Source: Lithobates sylvaticus (taxonomy: Eukaryota; Chordata; Amphibia; Anura; Ranidae). From it: DNA of 64,000 bases. The stretch is taken from contig CM053034.1 in assembly GCA_028564925.1 (NCBI GenBank), forward strand, positions 153,305,356-153,369,355, written 5' to 3'. Positions 56,631-64,000 of the stretch are shown in pieces. The notes below the pieces were generated by a model. That model saw only the letters and a program-made list of their open reading frames with translations, searched no databases and had not been told where the DNA came from. Numbering within the stretch: the first letter of the stretch is position 1; each line of letters begins with the position of its first letter. Made by a program: the position numbers and the translations under genes.

Positions 56631-57064
56631 AGGCTAGATTCACACTGCTGAAATCTGATTTTGATCTTATTTTCAGTGCAATTATATAGTGCAACTTGAA
56701 TGCAGCTTAGGCTCAGTTCACATATGAGCACCCAGCGGCTCACAGCAGGAGTCCGAATTTTGGGCTGAATTCAGACTTGAAACGGGCCAAAAGACGCACA
56801 GCGTTCCTGTGCAAATTGCATCAGAGCCGCTGCGGAGATATGTAAACCGGCTCCATAGAGAGCCGGTGACAATCTCCTGCAATTGCGAATTCGCACTAGT
56901 GTGAACCCAGCCTTAGATGTGGTTTGCATATTCTATGGGGCCAAAATTGTGCTGTAATCACACCAAAGTAGTACAGGAACCTTTTCCAAAATCAATTTCC
57001 ATTTTCTTGCAATTCTGTGTGACTTAGGTTGCATTTGTAATTGCACTAGTGTGAACAGAGCCTG
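56631..57064. mobile_element. Outer MITE with TTCACAC-type ends
   Basis: Left AGGCTAGATTCACACTG and right GTGTGAACAGAGCCT are inverted. Inner flanks share TGCAATTRTA-like words. The inner MITE at 56710-56912 splits it. No ORF. Confidence 0.6.
56710..56912. mobile_element. Nested 203-bp MITE, TTA duplication
   Basis: Termini GGCTCAGTTCACAT and inverse GTGTGAACCCAGCC, flanked by TTA at 56707-56709 and 56913-56915. A 3-bp TTA duplication suggests a PIF/Harbinger-type transposase. Inner AGAGCCG/CGGCTC words pair. Confidence 0.72.
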
Positions 57065-57427
57065 TTGCTCAGAGAAGACTAAAGACTATTAAAAAAAAGT
57101 ACAAAGCAGCATTGTGGCTTGTTCTTTTATACATTAGCTTAAACTAGCAGTTTGTATACAATACAGACACTAAAAGTGGCTGCATAAACATTTGTCCTGT
57201 GCCATTTAATGCCCCTGAACACCATGAATCCAGGCAATTCTAATAATTCAATCTCAAATGTCAACTCAGGATTTTGTCTACCATCTCCCCTAATTCCTAA
57301 TGGACATTGAAGCCACCCATGACTTAAACAACCAATAAATTGTTGCAGGATGTAAAAAGTGAGCATGCTATGGGTACGGATATTAAAAGGCCCTGGGCTT
57401 ATGAGAACCACACCATTGAACACAAAA

Positions 57428-57870
57428 GCCTCGTACACATGGTACAATTTTTGACAACCGAGCGTCTGATTTTTGTCAAACGGGTGTGTGCCAGGATTTT
57501 GTCTTGCATACTAACGTTACACAAATTGTCGTGCCACAAACACGAAAGTAGTGACGTACTACAAGTAATTTCAGCTCTTGAGCACCACCCTTTGGTCCCC
57601 TTCTGCTAATTTTGTGTTTGGTGAGTATTGATTCCGAGCGTGCGTGTTTGTACTTTTGACTTTTGTGTGACGGATTTGTGTACTGACCATCTGAAAATCT
57701 GACGTGGAGCCGTTGTTTGACAAAAATCTACTAGCCTGTCATCCAACATTTGTTGGCCAAAAATTGGAAAACAATTGTTGAAAGGAGCATACTAACCTTA
57801 AGAAATTCGGACAACAGTCTGTCAAACGACAATCCCCTTCTGAATTTCGTACTGTGTGTAAGAGGCTTAG
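57428..57870 (+). mobile_element. Harbinger-type internal-deletion derivative
   Basis: Ends AAGCCTCGTACACATGG and inverse of AAGCCTCTTACACACAG. The interior at 57575-57625 (AGCACCACCCTTTGG, CTTCTGCTAATTTTGTGTTT) parallels 28340-28380 of the coding Harbinger element. No clean duplication is visible. Confidence 0.65.
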
Positions 57871-57878
57871 GGATCACC

Positions 57879-58165
57879 TCAAACTGGTTTCTTGAACATG
57901 GCAATGTGTGCACTGTGCTCCAATGACCTCCACAGTCACCAGATAGAGCACCTTTGGAAGGTGGTGGATCGGGAGATTCGCATCAAGGACGTGCAGCCGA
58001 CCAATCTGCAGCAACTGCATGGTGCTATCATGTCAATATGAACTAAAATCTCTGAGGAATGTTTCCAACACTTTGTTGAATCTATGCCATGAAGAATTAG
58101 GGCAGTTCTGAAGGCTAAAGGGGGTCCAACCAGGTACCAGCAAGGTGTACCTAATACAGTGGCTG
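57879..58165 (+). pseudogene. Tc1-type transposase, C-terminal fragment (second family)
   Basis: Closely similar to 34180-34450 (shared GGGAGATTTGCATCA-type and CTGCAGCAACTGC words). Translates in part to DVQPTNLQQLHGAIMS and ends TACCTAATACAGTGGCTGGT. About 90 codons of the end of the protein. Confidence 0.78.
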
Positions 58166-59431
58166 GTGAAAGGATTGCTTAAATGTTTTTAAACTATTGG
58201 CAAAATATTGCAGCAAGTACTTTAATGTGGTCTACAAAGCATGGCATAATCTATCAGCACTACATAAATAAATACAGTTAATAAAACATGACATACAACT
58301 GTCTACAGCCACCAACTTTGGACATGCTACTCTCAGCTGTTCTTTGAATTTCAAATAACACATATCTGTAAAACTGTTATTTTGGTATTATGAACATCTA
58401 AAATTGGGTCTACTTTGAACTTTTTTCCAGGTACACGTTCCAGTTATAACATATTAACTGCATGATGTTTTCACCAGGCAACAAACCAATAAATCATCAT
58501 TATAAACTGGATCTATAAGAAGTTTTATTTAATGCGCTATTTCTTGGCTGTTTTGTAGATCCAGCAGATGTTTGCCTATTTGGCTGTTTTATATTATCTT
58601 GAACATCAAGTAATATCAGCTACTTTTTGTAAACAACACGTACTTTTTGGAACGTTTAGTACTAGTATGTGAACTTGGATGCTATTTCTTTTGAGAAACA
58701 TCAATATATTTCAATCATCATTATTGTGGGTATCAAAGGTTAGGAATGAACATGACCTGGAAACAAGCCTACAGTATGTTCTTTATCATTGGTTACACAA
58801 CATATGGCAGATTATTTGAATGTAATAGGAAAAGAGTTTCAGTGCTTTAAGTTTCCATCAAGACACATTTCTGTAGTGCACCAACCCACTAAACCCTCTT
58901 TTATTGGTAATCTGGTGGTCCTGATGGAAAAAAGTCAGTACTACGATGTTTCTTTAAACCACCAATCAGCCTCAGCATTCCTTTGAATTTTTAAATGAGT
59001 TGCAATCTATGCATTAAGGTGAAAAACCTTCTGTGCTGCAGCTGCCCCCCCAGAGCCCCTCTTTTTCTTACCTAAACTCGATCGTTCCAGTGACCAGAAC
59101 AGGTCCAGCAGCTCCAGCTACTGTCTCGGGTCCTCATTGGATAGATTGATAGTAGCAGGAGCCGTTGGCTCCCGCTGCTGTCAATAAAATCCAATGACAC
59201 GGCAGTCGGGGACGGGGTTGAGTTCTGCTATCTGTGTCAATGGAGGCAGCAGCAGAACTCACTCAAACACACTCAATAGCAAAACACTTAAAAAGTGCCA
59301 GGGTTTGGCTTCAATTTGTTGGTTAACTAAATCTGCTATTACATCTAACACTTCCCTCCCCCCAGACTGACAACGCTGTCATTAGCAAGTGTCCGTGTTG
59401 CTCCTTCATCCAGAGTGTAATACAGGAGGTG
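58166..59431. other. Unassigned; short repeat-like part near 59020-59340
   Basis: From 58990 the words AAGGTGAAAAACCTT and CCGTTGGCTCCCGCTGCTGT suggest repeat-derived DNA, without resolved ends. The rest shows nothing I can name. Confidence 0.35.
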
Positions 59432-60304
59432 CATGGGCATCCGCAGGTAGGGGAAAAGGGGGGTCAAATGCCCCACCCTGGAATCAGGGGTCGGATCGGC
59501 ACTGTTAAATTCAGCACAGTGGCGTCGCTATGGGGGCACGAGCAGCCCACACCCGGGTGCCACCCGCCAGTCAGGTGACACCATCAAGGTGCTGTAAAGC
59601 CCCCCATCAGTGCAGGCTCTTTTCTCTGCTTGGTGGCGCTGTGACAGGAGAAAGACAGGAGAAAGACCCGCCCCCTTTCTCCTGTCAAGGAGAAGAGATG
59701 GCGGCTCTCACTAGGTTTGCCGCCCAGCTTCCTGCCCACTCCGTTCCTTCCCCATTGGCCATAATTAAGGGCCAATCAAAGGAGACTAGGAAAGGAGAGC
59801 ATCATGGGACATGTAGTCCCGAAGATTGGTGGCCCCATTTTCCACAGGGAGGAGGCTACAGCTCGATCAAGAGAGAGATTGAGAGACTGCAGCCTGGAAA
59901 AAAGCTGAGGGAGTGAGTGCTACAGGACAAATAAAAGAGGAGTGTGCTGGGCGGAAGCCAGAGAGAGAGTCTCGCTGCCCAGCACCACCAGAGAGAGAGC
60001 CACGCTGCCAAGTGCCACCAGAGAGAGAGCCACACTGCCCAGCACCACCAGAGAGCCACGCTGCCCAGTTCCACCAGAGAGAGAAAGACTGAGTCACCAC
60101 CAGAGTACAGACATGCTACACTACTGACCAGAGTCGCCCCGGGGAACCCAGAGTGAGCGATCGCCCATCACTGCTGTAGTTTTGCTGGGTCTGTTAAGAG
60201 GGCCTATCGACCATTATCCATTACTTATCCTAGGGACTGTACTATGTACAGTTGTCGAAAAGGGGCGGCGCATGGGTGACCCTAAAATTATGCGGATGCC
60301 CATG
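59432..60304. mobile_element. hAT-type MITE, complete, 8-bp duplication
   Basis: Termini CATGGGCATCCGCA and its inverse TGCGGATGCCCATG, flanked by perfect AGGAGGTG at 59424-59431 and 60305-60312. The 8-bp length fits hAT. A CAGTGGCGTCGCTATGGGG word at 59518 looks like the end of another hAT MITE inside it, whose partner end was not resolved. Contains a minisatellite at 59955-60090. Confidence 0.8.
59955..60090 (+). repeat. Minisatellite, ~36-bp unit
   Basis: About four units of CACCACCAGAGAGAGAGCC with GCTGCCCAGCAC, one shortened. Frames through it on both strands are artefacts. Confidence 0.9.
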
Positions 60305-60312
60305 AGGAGGTG

Positions 60313-63300
60313 TGTCACTAAAACTAGTGTCCCTATTGGAAGATTTCTCATTTATCCCTGCTCTGGTGACAACCCAAAATTTGTGATTTTATTTCACATT
60401 CGCTTTCAGTGATAATGGTCAACATGACAAATAGAAATGGTGAATCCTCCTAATGGATGCACATATAGTAAAAGAATTCTGATAGTTGTTCTAATTCCTC
60501 TCCACTCTATATAAAACTAAAAAAAATGTTTGCCTTTAGTTATACTTTAAGTAAAATGTTTTTTTGCAGACTATCAGTAGCAGATTTCAAAAGTATTAGG
60601 CAACTGAATATGAAAGAACATGTATCCTAGATGATAATGCTAATTATTATTACTGTATCTCTTGAAAAAAAACAGACACATATGGCATCTTAGATGAGAG
60701 CTGCAAATAAACCATCCATGTTAGCAAAAATTGGAGTTTCCCTGTCCTGGGATTGGGGAACATTGGGTGGAGAATATTTTCCACCAAGTGTACTCCTTTG
60801 TGCTCAGAGACTTGATTACATGTGTTTTTCAATGACAAGAGATAATCAGCGTGCTTCAAGGCAAGAACCTTCATAATAAGAAAAGAAAGGTCTGTGTCAA
60901 TTTCTATATCTCATATTCCAAAACTTTTAAAACTTTTAAAACTCAGGTGTACCTTGTAAAAAAAATCGGTTTGGCTTTTTGCTGCAAGAGAGACTACCAG
61001 CTCCATTGAGATAAAAAGGAAAGCCCAACTCTGCTCTCCCATGTATCTCTGTAGAAATAGACGAAAGAAGGAAAGGACTGCATATGAGGTCTGATTTTCA
61101 GTTCATTTGCTAAGAAAGGGGGACCCAGTATGCAAAGGTACAGCTGTACTTTAAGGGAAAAATATTTTGCACAATAAGAATGTGAGAATACCAAATCAAA
61201 AAGCAGAATCATAGAACATGTGCTTTGTTATATGCTTCACTCACAATGTAGTGGTATATGCCCCTCTTGCCTTATAGAACCTTTTATAACCCTATACTAT
61301 TCACTGAACCCCAATTTCAAACACACTATTACTGTAAGACAAATCAGTGATGCCATGCTTTGCTGATTTCATTGCTTATTAATGAATACTGACACATACT
61401 GTATGCAGGTGTTTAATATTCACACTGCTATATCTGGTTTCACCTGCAGGTGGTGATGCAGGCAATAATCAGAAATGGTAGTTTCCGCAAAGTTAAATCC
61501 TGTAAATAGGTACAAGAGACAGGGATCCCTCAATTTTATTACATGAATAAAATTGCCATGATATGACACCCCTTTCAGTCTTAAATTAACAAGGCAAAAT
61601 GTTTTTATGCAATCTGCTGTAACCTATAGGTCTCAGTAATTTTTAGTAGTCTAAAAGCTCAAATCTGATTGGTTGGTCTGCTCAATGCCACCTTATGGCT
61701 CATCTTATATGCCACAATATACAATAAATAATATGTCATCATATAAATTGACATTATTCATTACATAGATTAATGTTTAATTAAATACTATGTTTAATAA
61801 TAGTGCCTGATACACCATATTTGATGTATGTATGTATGATTGTTTACTGATTTTTTCACTTGAAAATGCCTTAAAATACTCCTTTCACCTGGTAAAATGC
61901 TCTCCCTGTAATGACAACATCTCTCAGTGTCCTTGTGCAGACTTTGAGTGGGAAGGAATAGAGGGGATGTGGATGACCAGGTCTGTTAGGTTACGGAGAG
62001 CACTGGGCAGTGTGGTCAAACTCTGGTGTCTGCTGGACTGGGCAGTCATATTTAGACATATCAGGGCATAACTGCTATATAGGAGGAAAGTGGAGGTAAG
62101 ACAATGAAAATGTAGGCTATTAGCATATTTTTCTAACTTAATTTCTATTTCTGTGATTCCAATTAGACTTTGATGTCCACCTTTTTGGAATTTACTCTTA
62201 GTACCTTATGGACTATTAAGCACACACAATATGATAAGAGCTGGATATACTCGTAGCACTACCCCCGTAAGAGCCACTAAGTAGTTGCTAGGATCCTTTT
62301 CCTAGTAGTTTCCTCTAAGCCAGACACACAATTCTGATCACTCTTCAAATTCATTAACCAGTCTAGGGGTATGCTTTTTGATACTTTAATGAGAACTTGG
62401 ATAGATAGTGGGTAATGGTAGAATACTCTAGTAACCCTTAGTAACACTGAACTTTCTCCTTTAGAACTGTGAGCAAAGTCCTTCCACAAGTAAATGATGG
62501 ACTAAACTTTGTAGTAGCAACTTGAGGAGATTATTCTTCCTCTTTGGACATTCAAGCAAGTCCTTTCACTAAGAATTAAATAGACTGAACACTTCAGGAC
62601 ATTCAAACACAATGTCCCCTTTAAAGGACAAGTCATGCCAAAGCTTGTTTGGCTGGACTTCTCCTATGGTTCACAGAGATTCAGCAGAGAGTGGACTGAA
62701 GTCCGCTCTTTGTGGACATCACTAATTTAAGTCCAGGCAAGGCGTCATCCCAACAATGGGAGACTGGATCCGCCAGGTGCCTGGACTGACAACTGTCTCA
62801 GCCTCTCAGCAAACTGCTGAGAGCCTGAGGCGGCCATTCCGCCCCCTCCATAGCTCAGCGCTCCAATGAACGAGGAGGTAGAAGAGCAGAGAGCTGTGAC
62901 TGACAGTCTACAGCTCTCTGCTCATGGAGCTCTGAAAACCTAGCGATCAGTGGTATTCGATCAATTGGTTTCAGTGTAGAGACGCTGGGGGACAGATGCA
63001 GCATCGGACCGATGCTGCATCTATCTAGGTAAGTATGAATGTGGGAAAAAACTACCCATACTTTTCTTTTAAACCTGCTGACTCTAGCACAAGAGGGATG
63101 GCAACAGCACACAGTCTCTATGATCTCTCACAGCAATCAGTACTCACCAATGTCTTTGGAAAATTGGTTGCCTCCTTCCAATATCCTCCAGACACTTTTA
63201 CCCCATGGTACCAGACTAGATCCTCAGACGACAGCCCCTCAGTCAGCTTCAACAAGCTCTCAGCAAAGTAGGCCTCTAGCTAGGTCCACTGAGGCCTCAA

Positions 63301-64000
63301 CAGACCAGGGAAAAAACCCTCTGCTCTTAGTCTCTGAGTATTTATACAGAGTATTTATACAGACTCCCAGCCACCACCTGGGCACCTCTCCCCAGGGATT
63401 GGTCAGGGCTGCATAAATATCCAGCTGCTGATTAGACTGTTCCTGCCCACTAACTTTCAGAACATTTCTGGACTAATCAGGGGGAAGCAGTCAAACCTGC
63501 AGCCACTGAAACACAGAACAGACCAGAACAATCCAACATGGCTCCCATTGGCTGTAAAAAGAGTTTATTGGAGAGGTTCTCCCAAGGTCCTGAAGTCTAC
63601 AAGCGATAACTACAGGACATCACAGCACTAGAGGTGGCAACGAGACCAGTTGGTTTGCCTTGACTGCAGAAGCAGACCACTAATCTGCACTACTGGGAGA
63701 GGCTCTATGGGGATCATGTGTTGCCAAATTCAGGTAAGTTAATATAGGCCTTTTTTTTTCTTAATTGTAAATGGATAAGAGTGGGAAGAATTGGATTTTT
63801 TTTTCCCTGGAGATGGGCTTTAAAAAAATGTAATTAGATGAGAGATTTCTTTTTTACATTAGAAACACATTTTTTTTCCTGCGTATAAAAAATATTCATG
63901 CATGATTTAAACAAATATTGTTATAGTAAGCATAGCAGACATTGTTCCATGAATTAGGCTCGTGGTGGCTGAGTTTAGGTCAGACTCAATCTGTCATCCT
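60313..64000. other. No recognisable gene or element
   Basis: Mostly mixed A/T-rich sequence without element ends I can pair. 62640-63060 has a slightly GC-rich patch that may be repeat-derived. Frames of up to 125 codons (63039-63416) carry no recognisable domain. Confidence 0.4.

Noticed and set aside
59856-60100. Trp/Ser/Leu-rich minus-strand frames resembling a membrane protein
   Set aside because: Antisense translation of the 36-bp minisatellite.
63039-63416. 125-codon frame considered as a host exon
   Set aside because: No recognisable domain; composition is ordinary, and there is no support beyond the absence of stops.

Overview
The window reads as gene-poor, transposon-packed DNA from a large amphibian genome. 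A true frog (Ranidae) is my best guess, from the mix of L1/Tx1-type and CR1-like LINEs, PIF/Harbinger, hAT, Tc1 and piggyBac DNA transposons, a Penelope-like element, a DIRS relic, and dense MITEs of a kind I associate with ranid genomes. The species call is an inference from remembered repeat families, not from any host gene. I found no host protein-coding exon, tRNA or rRNA gene that I could defend.

Layout. 1-14.5 kb is a mosaic of non-autonomous DNA elements. It holds a truncated hAT MITE with a TTAA-ended MITE (family A) inside it, a Harbinger MITE, an intact hAT MITE with an 8-bp duplication, family B and D repeats with minisatellites, and a 1.9-kb hAT element swollen by two tandem arrays and a long hairpin. 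14.5-20.3 kb is one full-length L1/Tx1-type LINE with a 17-bp target duplication; its ORF1 and ORF2 are lightly broken. 20.3-28.2 kb holds two hairpin-bearing insertions with 15-16-bp duplications, a piggyBac relic followed by a minisatellite, a Tc1 element carrying a nested hAT MITE, and an L1 fragment. 28.2-32 kb holds a Harbinger element with a two-exon transposase gene, next to its own MITE derivatives. 33-42.2 kb holds CR1-like LINE pieces, a Tc1 fragment and several family A, B and D copies nested in each other. 44.3-51.4 kb is a chain: a hAT element with a BED-finger transposase, a gag-like fossil scrap, a Penelope-like element with a hammerhead-like motif, the end of a Tc1-like element, and a DIRS fossil. 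51.4-64 kb is sparser: hairpins, an LTR-like fossil, nested MITEs and one more intact hAT MITE.

How the parts work together. Several non-autonomous elements lie near a plausible source of their transposase. The 28-kb Harbinger element shares its ends with the MITEs near 2.8 and 31.6 kb. The 44-kb hAT element shares its first bases with the MITEs at 1, 5.5 and 27.2 kb. The piggyBac relic at 22.5 kb is followed by a minisatellite also found inside one family A copy, and family A ends in TTAA. The most unusual signals are (i) five family A copies that each keep a hairpin at the same relative place but with different arm sequences, and (ii) two insertions that share a long inverted-repeat architecture with retroposon-type duplications.
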